Positions 27,745 through 37,125 of a DNA stretch of 64,000 nt are shown piece after piece (position 1 is the stretch's first letter; each line of letters starts with the position of its first letter). A model generated the notes under the pieces. It searched no databases. It saw only the letters and a list, made by a program, of their open reading frames with translations, and was not told the DNA's origin. The stretch is from Waddliaceae bacterium (GTDB lineage: Bacteria > Chlamydiota > Chlamydiia > Chlamydiales > GCA-2709385). The translations under genes were made by a program, and so were the position numbers. Where the stretch lies: the NCBI GenBank assembly GCA_002709385.1, contig PAQS01000011.1, positions 1 to 64,000 on the forward strand, read 5' to 3'.

Positions 27745-30342
27745 CTAAAAAAGTACTTTCTGTTGTTCAAAACGAATCACATTGACTTTACGTTTTTCTT
27801 GCTTTTCTTCTTCCACAGGGGCTTGCTTTATGGCTTCTACTTTTTTGCGGGCGAGTTGAAGATTAAGATAGTGGTCTTTACCAGCTTCTAGATCAACCTT
27901 AAGTGTATTTTTATTCTCAATATATAGCTCGGCGGGAAGAAGAGGGTCATTTAGTTCGATTGTATATTCTCCAGGACTAAGTAAGGGGAAACTAAAAGAT
28001 CCATTTTGATCCGTATAAACCTCGTGTGTTCCTATACGTAAGCGAGTACGAGGAAGGATGAGGTTTTCTGCTCTTAATGTGCCTTGGATGCGTCCTTGTG
28101 GTTTTTTTACAGGTAAAGGAATTCCAAAGAGATGTTTCCAAACCAATACAATACGGCCATCACTGGCCGTTCCTTTAGGCTGATCGGCCTCTAAGTAAAG
28201 AGTAAAAGTATCTGTAGATGAGGGAAGGTAGCGAAATCTTGCAAGAAAAGAGCGTTCTCTTGGAGCACCGAAATCTGTTCCTAAGCTTGAGTGCCTTCTT
28301 TTATGTCGATAACGTAGATCGATAGTAAAACGCTCCCAATTATGATAGTAATTTAGCTCATACTTGCTGATCGTTTGTTTTTCTTTGGGTAGGAGGTAGG
28401 TCAATTCCTGACCTCCTCGAGCACTCCATACACCCCAAGTTTTCATATCCTGGGTAAAAATACATTCACCATTTACTGTTCTTTGAATCCCTCGATTGAG
28501 GAGAGCTTCTGTATATTCAGATTTTAATTGAAGAGAAAAAGGATCCCAAAAGGAATAAAGAGAGCTTAGGTAGCTAGAGCTATAGGACTCTGTGCTTAGT
28601 ACAAAATCTTCATCTTTACCCCAGCGTCCTCGAAGAAAAAATTGGTAAGGAAGCCAGCTTTTATTTAGTAAAACCTGTAGGTACTTTTTCCGTTTATCTT
28701 CGGTTTTTATGACTTCATCGTTATAAATTTTTTCGAAATTTCCACTAACAATTAATGTGGGCCAGTAGGATTGAAGGGTAAAGTAAGAGGCAAGTTCATA
28801 TTGCGCTCGCGTCTGGCGAGGAAGGCTAGGGTTTTTATCACTATTGTCTTTTTCATGCTCGTAATGTAACCAACTATGAATGTTGTGTGATAGTTGGTAA
28901 TCTACATAAAAACGATACGCTTCTTCGTCGTGAATCCTACCTGCGAACTCCGTATTAGCAAAGCGAAGTTCACTAAGAAAGGTCCATTTTCCAGGGTGAA
29001 AAGAAGCTTCTAAAAAGTATCCATGAGCATCATATTCATTACTATCTCGCTTTGTTCGGCTGTATCCCAACTCTCCATATAGAGCAAGATAATCTCCAAT
29101 TTCTTGATCAATAAAAAATGATGCGAGTTCCCAATTTTCTAAAATTGGAGTAGAAGAGGGAAGAGGAGTAGATTGAAAATCTTGGCGTAAGTTTTGGTAA
29201 ATGGAACCCATCGTCCCTTTTTTACTATATTGCCATACAAGATCGACTCCAAATGGGTATTCTTCAATGTTTTCTTCATTGAAAAACTCGTGTTTTCCAT
29301 AAAAAGCTTGAGAGTAGAGGGAGTTATAAGCCCCACTTAATCGAATTCCGTTCCCATAAAGATCATCTGCTAAACGTGAAAAGAGAGCGTAAGTATTTCC
29401 AACACTTGTTTCCCAGCCTCGATCATCATGTAACTCTAAAAGAAACTCTTGTTTTCGGGCAGCTAAACCACTCTCTTCAGCTCCAAAATAAGTGCCTTTT
29501 GCAAAGAGGTCGATATCGATATGCTCGTTTAAGCTACCAGAGCTAGAAAATTTTAATCGAGTCTTTGGAAATAGACCTTCTTCAATTTCATGAAACTTGC
29601 TTTCAAAAGTAGCGGGAAGAGTTTTATATAAGCTTTCTTTATGAGCATTTTTTGAAATAATTTGCATGGTGCTATATCTAGCGATAGAAGCTCCTGCTTG
29701 GCTAGAAACAGGGTCAATAATAACTGTAAGTGAGTTTTGTCCTGTTTTTTGCTTAAGTGGCGCTTGAATACGGATATCTACCACTGCTTTTTCTAGTGGC
29801 GCAAGAGGACCAATCAGCTCCGGACTCCACACTTTCCAATCATCTATAGTTCGTACTTGTATCCGATAGCTTTGTGGAGTATTTCCATGGTTTGTAATCG
29901 AAACCGGTAGATGAATAATTTCACCATTCCAAATTCGATGAAAGGAAGGAATATCACTGACAGTAAAATGATGGATTGCTTCTACTTGAACATTCCATAC
30001 AACTTCTTCCACTCGATTTCCTTGAGCATGAAGCGTTAACTGATAAGGAATTTCAGCTTGTGCATTTAAAGGAACTTGAACGTGGATTAAGCGCTTGCGA
30101 CTCTGATTAGGAGCAAGTGTTATGGGGCTTAAAGGACTGAGTAATCCCCAACCTTCAGGTAAATCTAAATCAAACTCTACACGCCATTCACTGTCACCAG
30201 AGTTATGCAAATGATAAGGAAGTGTGATAATTGACTTAGGCTTTGTTATATAGGTTTTTTCTTCAGCACTTAGAGAAAGGGGTAAAAAAATAATGACGGT
30301 AAAAACGAGAGCACAAACAAAGCGAAAGCACCCACCCATCAT
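27745..30342 (-). CDS. Large secreted/outer-membrane barrel-like protein with Ig-like N-terminus and carboxypeptidase-regulatory-like C-terminal domain
   Basis: Signal peptide; repeated Ig-like NHGNTPQSYRIQV blocks; long aromatic-alternating region; GSFSFPLLSPGEYTIEL. Confidence 0.65.
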   Translation of the reverse strand: MMGGCFRFVCALVFTVIIFLPLSLSAEEKTYITKPKSIITLPYHLHNSGDSEWRVEFDLDLPEGWGLLSPLSPITLAPNQSRKRLIHVQVPLNAQAEIPYQLTLHAQGNRVEEVVWNVQVEAIHHFTVSDIPSFHRIWNGEIIHLPVSITNHGNTPQSYRIQVRTIDDWKVWSPELIGPLAPLEKAVVDIRIQAPLKQKTGQNSLTVIIDPVSSQAGASIARYSTMQIISKNAHKESLYKTLPATFESKFHEIEEGLFPKTRLKFSSSGSLNEHIDIDLFAKGTYFGAEESGLAARKQEFLLELHDDRGWETSVGNTYALFSRLADDLYGNGIRLSGAYNSLYSQAFYGKHEFFNEENIEEYPFGVDLVWQYSKKGTMGSIYQNLRQDFQSTPLPSSTPILENWELASFFIDQEIGDYLALYGELGYSRTKRDSNEYDAHGYFLEASFHPGKWTFLSELRFANTEFAGRIHDEEAYRFYVDYQLSHNIHSWLHYEHEKDNSDKNPSLPRQTRAQYELASYFTLQSYWPTLIVSGNFEKIYNDEVIKTEDKRKKYLQVLLNKSWLPYQFFLRGRWGKDEDFVLSTESYSSSYLSSLYSFWDPFSLQLKSEYTEALLNRGIQRTVNGECIFTQDMKTWGVWSARGGQELTYLLPKEKQTISKYELNYYHNWERFTIDLRYRHKRRHSSLGTDFGAPRERSFLARFRYLPSSTDTFTLYLEADQPKGTASDGRIVLVWKHLFGIPLPVKKPQGRIQGTLRAENLILPRTRLRIGTHEVYTDQNGSFSFPLLSPGEYTIELNDPLLPAELYIENKNTLKVDLEAGKDHYLNLQLARKKVEAIKQAPVEEEKQEKRKVNVIRFEQQKVLF

Positions 30343-30798
30343 TTAATTTTCCTCTAAAATGAATTCAAGGGGAAGAGAGTAGAGCTCATTGGCGTCTTGC
30401 CAATTTACGTTCACACTTAAATCAAGTTTGATTCGTCGTCCTTCTCCACTAGGACTAGAAAACACAGCTGTTTTACTTGTTGTTACTGTACGATAGCTGT
30501 TGTTTTCTTCAGCGTTGTGTTTCCAATTTAAGTCGCTTACTTGTTTATGAGCTCGAGTTGGGGAGAAGAAGCGGTTTTTTGCTCTTAAGTAAAGAGTCCA
30601 TGGCCGCATGGGACTTCCTTCAATCACTTCAATTTTTACTGCGTGATAAATGTTGTTATCGTGATCTTGGACGAAACCAGCATCTAAATCAGATTCAGTA
30701 GGAGTTGGTAAGTGGATGCTGATAGGATTGATGATAAGCTGTGGTGACGCTGAATATAAAAAACATGGGATAGAAAGTAAAAAAAATAAATTACGCAT
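30343..30798 (-). CDS. Small secreted subunit-like protein 3
   Basis: Signal peptide MRNLFFLLSIPCFLYSA; shares W-L/D-W/F-L pattern with two upstream paralogs. Confidence 0.7.
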   Translation of the reverse strand: MRNLFFLLSIPCFLYSASPQLIINPISIHLPTPTESDLDAGFVQDHDNNIYHAVKIEVIEGSPMRPWTLYLRAKNRFFSPTRAHKQVSDLNWKHNAEENNSYRTVTTSKTAVFSSPSGEGRRIKLDLSVNVNWQDANELYSLPLEFILEEN

Positions 30799-30805
30799 AG
30801 ATTAC

Positions 30806-31297
30806 CTACATAAGAGTCTCAAGAAAAAAACGAAGATTGATGCTGTATACGCCGGGAGTATCTTTTTCTGGATTTAAAAGAATTTTTCCGTAGAGTTGAA
30901 CTTTTTCTTTTTCTGCATTTGATGGGCTTGTTTTTAGCGTCGTTTTGTGGAGTGGCACACTTTTGTACGGTTCGGAAGAGTTTAGACGCCATTTAATATC
31001 CTGAGCAGATTTTTCTGTGCCGTCAGGTCCCAATACACTCGGAGTATCGGCGTGAAAAGAAAGACGCCAAGAGAGGTTACTCCATACAGAAACTTCAATA
31101 GTCTCTTCAAACTCTACATAAGCATTTTTGAGATTTTCCATTGTTACAGCTTGAGTTTTTACCATACTTGATGAAGAGCGGATTCTACCCAAAGCAGGCA
31201 CATCTAAATAAACAACAGCTTCTTCTCTTGCGACAACGCGAGCTTCAAGGGTTATAGAGAAGAGTAAAAAAGCACTGAGGAAAAAACTACGGAACAT
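30806..31297 (-). CDS. Small secreted subunit-like protein 2
   Basis: Likely start MFRSFFLSAFLLFS near 31297; NLSWRLSFHADTPSV...DTPGVYSINLRFFLE. Confidence 0.7.
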   Translation of the reverse strand: MFRSFFLSAFLLFSITLEARVVAREEAVVYLDVPALGRIRSSSSMVKTQAVTMENLKNAYVEFEETIEVSVWSNLSWRLSFHADTPSVLGPDGTEKSAQDIKWRLNSSEPYKSVPLHKTTLKTSPSNAEKEKVQLYGKILLNPEKDTPGVYSINLRFFLETLM

Positions 31298-31772
31298 CAT
31301 TACCCGCCACTGTAAAAATGAGAGTTGTTTGGTAGTTACCGGGAGAGTCATCAACCCAATCTAATAAGACACGAAAATCTAAATCAATTTTTCGATCAAA
31401 TACTGGGTTTTGAGAGCGAGCAACTCTTCGTGTTTTATTTCTTAAAGCTCTATAGCGATTTCGCTTACTTCTTTTCCATAGAAGATCAGCAAGAGGTTTG
31501 GGAGGATTTCGGTTTGTTAAAGTGAGGTCTTCAGTATGAACAAGAACTTTCCAAGGAACATTACTAGAAATATTCAAGGTCAGTGCATCGGGAAAATCAA
31601 TATATCCTCGATCGAAATCTTCTGTTTTACTCTCAGGCATATTCAAACTATTTTGGCTTAGCTCTAAATTTTGTAAAGGAGGCACTGTCATCTGCACAAG
31701 CACATTTAATTCTTGAGCTCCCCATAAAGATAAGCTGATAAAGCATGCGATAAAAGGAAGGTATTTAGTCAT
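31287..31772 (-). CDS. Small secreted subunit-like protein 1
   Basis: Start MTKYLPFIACFISLSLWG at 31772 overlaps the chaperone stop; NVPWKVLVHTEDL...DSPGNYQTTLIFTV. Confidence 0.7.
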   Translation of the reverse strand: MTKYLPFIACFISLSLWGAQELNVLVQMTVPPLQNLELSQNSLNMPESKTEDFDRGYIDFPDALTLNISSNVPWKVLVHTEDLTLTNRNPPKPLADLLWKRSKRNRYRALRNKTRRVARSQNPVFDRKIDLDFRVLLDWVDDSPGNYQTTLIFTVAGNDVP

Positions 31773-32580
31773 CGTGCTCCTCATTTCCGATAGAAAACTC
31801 AAGCTCACCAGCCATCAATTGATCTGCTCCATAATCAAGAACTAATAAAGCTACATATTCTCCATCTTCGAGAGCTTTCGCTTTTAAATGGAGTTTACGT
31901 TCCATTTTAGGGTAGAGACCAAAACGTCCATTGCTTCCTAAAGGAAGTGTTTGAAGGGCGTTTCCTTCCATATCTTTGATTTCTAAAGCACCTTGGCAGC
32001 GAAGAAGGCCAGAACCTTGATTGCTTACAGCTATATTGATATCTAAAGAACGATCTTCTTTCCCTTCAATATGCATATCTTGAATAGCAAGGGATTTATC
32101 TAGTGTTCCGGGAAAGACTTGGTGTAGACGGACTTCCCAACGTTGTTTGATCAATAACTGTACGTGGTGAGAACCTTCTTCTTTAGATATGGGAGATGGG
32201 GCTTGGGCTTCTTCCACAAAAAGTTTGGACCAAAAAATACCTGAAGCATTCTTTTCAGGACTCATACTCACACGTATATCCTGTTCTTCTCCAGGTTGAA
32301 GAAGAAAGTTTTCAGAAGGAGCATAAGTCATCCATTGAGCACAGCTTCTCTCTTGGCTTTTCGGATCATATTCCACTTCTTGTCCGTTTTCCTGCATGAG
32401 AAAGTCTCGACCATACAAATGCATCTCCGTTTCTTTCTTGCCTGTGTTACGTACAGTAAAATGTAAAGTCTGTGGCTTGTTCTCTTCTGCTGCAAATTCA
32501 AGAAGCAAAGGGGTAACGCTGAAATCAGCCAATAAGAGAGAGTTTTGGAGCAAAATAAAGAAGTAGAGACGTCGAAACAT
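31765..32580 (-). CDS. Periplasmic PapD/DUF916-like chaperone protein
   Basis: Signal peptide; FSVTPLLLEFAAEENKPQTLHFTVRNTGKKETEMHLYGRDF, NFLLQPGEEQDIRVSMSP. Confidence 0.65.
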   Translation of the reverse strand: MFRRLYFFILLQNSLLLADFSVTPLLLEFAAEENKPQTLHFTVRNTGKKETEMHLYGRDFLMQENGQEVEYDPKSQERSCAQWMTYAPSENFLLQPGEEQDIRVSMSPEKNASGIFWSKLFVEEAQAPSPISKEEGSHHVQLLIKQRWEVRLHQVFPGTLDKSLAIQDMHIEGKEDRSLDINIAVSNQGSGLLRCQGALEIKDMEGNALQTLPLGSNGRFGLYPKMERKLHLKAKALEDGEYVALLVLDYGADQLMAGELEFSIGNEEHDD

Positions 32581-32616
32581 GGGAGCTACTTTAAAAATAT
32601 TTAAGTAAGTCCCATC

Positions 32617-33390
32617 CTAACGAAATAGAGGATTATAGTGAATTTTGTGGAGAAATAAACCGTGTGCTGGAGCACAAACACCTGCTTTAGAACGAAGCTT
32701 AGAGCTGAGTATTTCTTCTATATCGTCTATACACAATCTACCTCGAGCAATATCAACCATTGTGCCTACTAAGTTTCGCACCATTTTATAGAGAAATTTT
32801 TCGCCTTCAATCTCAATACGAAATCGGTCGTCAGGAAGCGGTATAAGCTCTATTCGTGATAAATACCGACGAGTACAAGTATAGGATTGTAGAGAAAGCT
32901 GTCCGCAAAAAGCAGCAAAATCATGCTCTCCTTCAAAATAAGAAGCTGCTTGCATCAGCAAATCAATATCTTTCATTTGAGGGACGTGCCAAGAATAATG
33001 GCGAAAGTGTGGCAGCTGCACATTTGATGTACAGAGGTAGTAATGATATGTTTTTCCGTAGGAATCTGTAGTGGGGTGGAATAGGAAAGGTTTTTTTTCC
33101 ACAGAGATTACAGCGATATCGTCAGGAAGAAGGGCATGAATACTATGGCGAAGTTTTTCAGTATCTAGCTTTTGTTTTGGGGTATAGAAGCGAACAATTT
33201 GTTCTTCAGCATGTACACCAGCATCGGTTCGGCTTGAGGCTTCTAATTTGACTTGATGCCTTAGAATCTTTTCTAAAACAGTCCGAAGCTCTTTTTCGAT
33301 GGAACGGTGCTTATTGTTATCTTGCCAACCTTTATAGAGTGTTCCGTCGTAGGCGATACGTAGGGCAATGTTTGCAGGACAATAAGTCAT
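32617..33390 (-). CDS. truA: tRNA pseudouridine synthase A
   Basis: IALRIAYDGTLYKGWQ, SSRTDAGVHA catalytic motif; start probably MTYCPAN at 33390. Confidence 0.95.
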   Translation of the reverse strand: MTYCPANIALRIAYDGTLYKGWQDNNKHRSIEKELRTVLEKILRHQVKLEASSRTDAGVHAEEQIVRFYTPKQKLDTEKLRHSIHALLPDDIAVISVEKKPFLFHPTTDSYGKTYHYYLCTSNVQLPHFRHYSWHVPQMKDIDLLMQAASYFEGEHDFAAFCGQLSLQSYTCTRRYLSRIELIPLPDDRFRIEIEGEKFLYKMVRNLVGTMVDIARGRLCIDDIEEILSSKLRSKAGVCAPAHGLFLHKIHYNPLFR

Positions 33391-33809
33391 GGAATCAGAA
33401 CCTTTCTTGGTTCTTGTACCGATGCGGTGAGTCCGTAGCCAAAGGCCAAAGAAACAGCAAGAGGATAACAAAGAATACTTGAAGCAATAATGGAGCAGGC
33501 CCAAGTGGTTTCGATCCAAGTATGAGACAATGAAGGGAGTTTCTCACGCAAATTTTCCACCAAATTGCCGTAAGAGAGGGACTCAAATACTGTACTAACA
33601 AAAGAACCGCTGATGGCGAAGATCGTTGCGATAGCTAAAGGAGTGGATAGAGTAGGAGCTAAAGTTGCACTTGCTATAGAACTAATGGCAAAAATCAAAG
33701 AGCTGAGCGGGAGGCGCTGAATCCATCTTTCTAAAAAAGGTTGAGGGTCACCATCCCAAGCAAAGACTGTATCAGGTCCAGATTGTGGAAGACTAAGCAA
33801 GTTAGACAT
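33387..33809 (-). CDS. Small membrane protein
   Basis: Hydrophobic ORF with start MSNLLSLPQ; overlaps truA start. Confidence 0.55.
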   Translation of the reverse strand: MSNLLSLPQSGPDTVFAWDGDPQPFLERWIQRLPLSSLIFAISSIASATLAPTLSTPLAIATIFAISGSFVSTVFESLSYGNLVENLREKLPSLSHTWIETTWACSIIASSILCYPLAVSLAFGYGLTASVQEPRKVLIP

Positions 33810-33929
33810 CTTAAAATAAATGAGTTCAATTTGTGAATTGACAATTCTAAAGTTTACTCGAGACCTTGTCAATTCTCTTGTTCTTAGATTATAGAGATAA
33901 AAAAGAAAGTTTTTAGTTTTTCCAGTGGC

Positions 33930-34856
33930 TCATTGTTTCTTATTTTTTTGCCTAAGCATCCAAACACCAGCAGCGATGATACAGATCATGCCTGAAAAAG
34001 TCATGAAGTCAGGAAGTTGTCCCCATAAATACCAGTCAAAAAATACAGAGACTCCAATAGAAAGATATACGAAAGGAGCGAGAAAGCTCACAGGAGCGAT
34101 TGTGTAAGCCTTAGCGAGAAGGGTTTGCCCCGCAACAGCAAGAATTCCTATAGAAAGAAGGGCTAGCCATAAGCCACTTTGTGGAGTTTGCCAAGTGGGA
34201 AGTATGGGGCCAGCAGATGCTGTAGTAGCAATTAAGCAGAAGAAAAAAACAATACGAATCGTTGATTCTTCTCTTGCAAGGCGTCGAATACTTCCTTGAG
34301 CAACTGCAGTAAATAAGCCTGATGAAATGCCAATAAGGCTTGCACCACCTTGTAGTAGGTTTTCAGGCTTGCTAATGAGGATCACACCTAAAAAACCCAG
34401 AGATAAGCCCCAGATAGATCCAGGTGCTAGAGGCTCTTTTAACCAAATACGTGCGACTAATGGACTAAATAAAGGGAAAGTGAAGTAAAATGTGGTGGCT
34501 TCGGCCAAAGGCATTAAGCTGAGAGAGTAAAAAAAGCAGTACATTGCCAAAAGGCCAAATGTAGCTCGTATGAGATGAATGTGTAAACACTTTGTGGAAA
34601 GCAAGGAGCTTGGTTCTCGGAACATGAAAGGAGCGACAAGAACTAAAGCCATTGCATTACGAGAAAAGACAAGCATTTCATTAGGGAGATCAACACTTAC
34701 TAGCTTGATCAAAATTCCCATAATACTAAATAGGAGTGAAGAAGCCGTGATGAATAAGGCTCCTCGACCCCATTGATGCATGGTATCTGTTGTCATATGA
34801 AAACTTCCACTTTTGATACACGAACAGTATAATAAAAAAATAAACAACTTACGCAA
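33930..34856 (-). CDS. EamA/DMT-family transporter (possibly starting at 34796)
   Basis: About 10 TM segments in two EamA-like halves. Confidence 0.85.
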   Translation of the reverse strand: MRKLFIFLLYCSCIKSGSFHMTTDTMHQWGRGALFITASSLLFSIMGILIKLVSVDLPNEMLVFSRNAMALVLVAPFMFREPSSLLSTKCLHIHLIRATFGLLAMYCFFYSLSLMPLAEATTFYFTFPLFSPLVARIWLKEPLAPGSIWGLSLGFLGVILISKPENLLQGGASLIGISSGLFTAVAQGSIRRLAREESTIRIVFFFCLIATTASAGPILPTWQTPQSGLWLALLSIGILAVAGQTLLAKAYTIAPVSFLAPFVYLSIGVSVFFDWYLWGQLPDFMTFSGMICIIAAGVWMLRQKNKKQ

Positions 34857-34866
34857 ATAAATATTT

Positions 34867-36690
34867 ATGGTTTTTGAAAGATCTTTATTGAGTTCTTTTC
34901 CGCAAAAGCCGGGAGTTTATCTAATGAAAAACTCTCGTTCTAAAGTAATTTATGTGGGGAAAGCGAAAAAACTCCGTAACCGTTTACGTCAGTACTTTCA
35001 AGAGGGTGGTGATGGACGGGCAATGATTCCTTTTCTTTTGAAGGAATTGCAGAGTATCGAAACCATTGTAGTAAGTTCTGAAAAAGAAGCTTTGCTCCTT
35101 GAAAATACGCTTATCAAACAGCATCAGCCGAAATACAATGCCGTTTTAAAAGATGATAAAAGTTATGTCAGTTTAAAAATCAGTAAACATCCTTTTCCTT
35201 TGATTCAGATGCTTCGCTACAAAGGAAAGGCGAAGGCTGATGGTCAGTATTTTGGTCCGTACACAAGCGCTTATGCCGCCAGGCAAACTCTAGAGCTTTT
35301 AAAGCGTCTATTTCCTTTACGTACGTGTTCAGATAGGGAGTTTGCCAGCAGAAAACGTCCTTGTATCCTCTATGGAATGAAGCGTTGTGTGGCTCCGTGT
35401 GTCGGATTTGTAACAGAAAAAGAATATGCCGCTCATGTGCAAAGAGTGGTCAAATTTTTGCGAGGGCAAGATAAAGAGCTTATCGAAGAATTGCGGAAAG
35501 AGATGGAAAAAGCTGCAGAGAAACTAGAGTTTGAGCAAGCACAGTCCATTTTAGAAACCATTCGTCACCTCGAAAATACTTTAGAAAAGCAAGAAGTCTA
35601 TCAAACAAATCTAGTGGATTGCGATGTACTTGCTGTATATCGTCAGGCTGCAGATATGATCATTACACAAATGTTGTATAGAGGAGGGAAACTCACAGGA
35701 TCGAAGCATCATAGCTTTTCTGGGGTTTTAGAAGATGATGCTGAATTATTGCAGTCCTTTTTACTACAGCAGTATGAATCGATGACGAACCCTCCGTACG
35801 AAGTCATTCTTCCAACAGAATTGGAGCATCAAGAACTGGTGGAAGAGATTTTATCTCTAGATAAAGCACATAAAGTGCGTTTGCATGTACCGAAAAAAGG
35901 ACAAAAACGCCGCTTTTTAGAAATGGCAGAAGAGAATGCTGAAGCGCATTTTATGCAGACCAAAGATGCAGAGGCCATGAAGCAGAAAAACCTCTTAGAT
36001 ATGCAAGAGCGTTTTCAGCTCACTCGATTTCCCTATCGAATCGAGTGTTTTGATAACTCTCATATATCAGGATCTGAGGCTGTATCTTGTATGGTTGTAT
36101 TCAGTGATGGTGAGAAAGACCGTTCTCGATATCGCAAATATAAACTTCGAGAGGCTGGTAAAGCGGATGACTATGCTGCGATGCGAGAGGTGTTGTTGAG
36201 GCGCTACAAACGAGCAAAAGATGAAGATGATTTGCCTGATTTGATCCTATTAGACGGAGGAAAAGGGCAGCTTAATATTGCACTAGATGTTCTAGAAAGT
36301 CTGAATATCAGTTCGGTAGATATTATTGCGGTAGCAAAAGAGAAAGGTCGTCACGATAAGGGAGGAACGCGGGAGCAGGTTTTTCTTCCTGGTAGAAAAG
36401 ATCCCATTCTTTTGCCTAAAAATTCTCCGGTTCTTTTCTTTTTACAAGTTATACGGGATGAAGCGCACCGTTTTGCCGTTGAATTTCATCGAAAAAGACG
36501 AAGCAAGAGCATGGTTAAAAGTTCTTTGGAGGATATTCCTGGAATTGGACCAAATAAAAGACAAAACCTGCTTAAGCATTTCGGTAGTATCAAGCAAATC
36601 AAAGCTGCAACAGAAGAAGAACTTAAAGAAGTGAAAGGAATTACCCAGGATAACATCAAACGTTTGTTGGAGTGGGGTGAGAGTAATTGA
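34867..36690 (+). CDS. uvrC: Excinuclease ABC subunit C
   Basis: GVYLMKNSRSKVIYVGKAKKLRNRLRQYF, IECFDNSHISGSEAV, C-terminal HhH. Confidence 0.97.
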   Translation: MVFERSLLSSFPQKPGVYLMKNSRSKVIYVGKAKKLRNRLRQYFQEGGDGRAMIPFLLKELQSIETIVVSSEKEALLLENTLIKQHQPKYNAVLKDDKSYVSLKISKHPFPLIQMLRYKGKAKADGQYFGPYTSAYAARQTLELLKRLFPLRTCSDREFASRKRPCILYGMKRCVAPCVGFVTEKEYAAHVQRVVKFLRGQDKELIEELRKEMEKAAEKLEFEQAQSILETIRHLENTLEKQEVYQTNLVDCDVLAVYRQAADMIITQMLYRGGKLTGSKHHSFSGVLEDDAELLQSFLLQQYESMTNPPYEVILPTELEHQELVEEILSLDKAHKVRLHVPKKGQKRRFLEMAEENAEAHFMQTKDAEAMKQKNLLDMQERFQLTRFPYRIECFDNSHISGSEAVSCMVVFSDGEKDRSRYRKYKLREAGKADDYAAMREVLLRRYKRAKDEDDLPDLILLDGGKGQLNIALDVLESLNISSVDIIAVAKEKGRHDKGGTREQVFLPGRKDPILLPKNSPVLFFLQVIRDEAHRFAVEFHRKRRSKSMVKSSLEDIPGIGPNKRQNLLKHFGSIKQIKAATEEELKEVKGITQDNIKRLLEWGESN

Positions 36691-36759
36691 TTTTTCACCT
36701 CTAATGGCTAGCTAATCTCATCTTCATCTCACGCACTAAAATCTCATAACTTTTTCATT

Positions 36760-36906
36760 GCGTCGTAGCTTCTTTGTTTCGCCGCGTTTAATGATTCTAT
36801 TCTACGATTTTACCTTTATTTTGCTTATGACCTCTATTAGCTTTCATTCGATATCTAATCGCCCTAATATCATTATAAACGCGGCGAAACAAAGAAGCTA
36901 CGACGC
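36760..36906. mobile_element. MITE-like palindromic element, copy 1
   Basis: Perfect 31-bp inverted arms gcgtcgtagcttctttgtttcgccgcgttta (36760-36790) and 36876-36906; interior shared with copy 2. Confidence 0.8.
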
Positions 36907-36923
36907 GAAGAAAGTCTTATACT

Positions 36924-37021
36924 CTCGAGATGTTCACAGAAATTCATAAAAAAATTTCAGATTTTGGAGGTGTTACAAATTGAACAACTAGTACCTGCTT
37001 CACTATTTTTCCAGGCGCCTC
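36924..37021. repeat. Degenerate copy of the B repeat next to MITE copy 1
   Basis: ctcgag..ttc.caga.attcataaaaaa...cttcactatttttccaggcgcctc aligns with 58898-58980. Confidence 0.55.
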
Positions 37022-37125
37022 AAAGGAGTAATAGAGAAATAGATGTTCGTCTTTATTAAACCCTAATATGTTTCTTTTACACTGATCTTTATCTATTTAG
37101 TATAAAAGAAAAGGACTTAAGTAAA

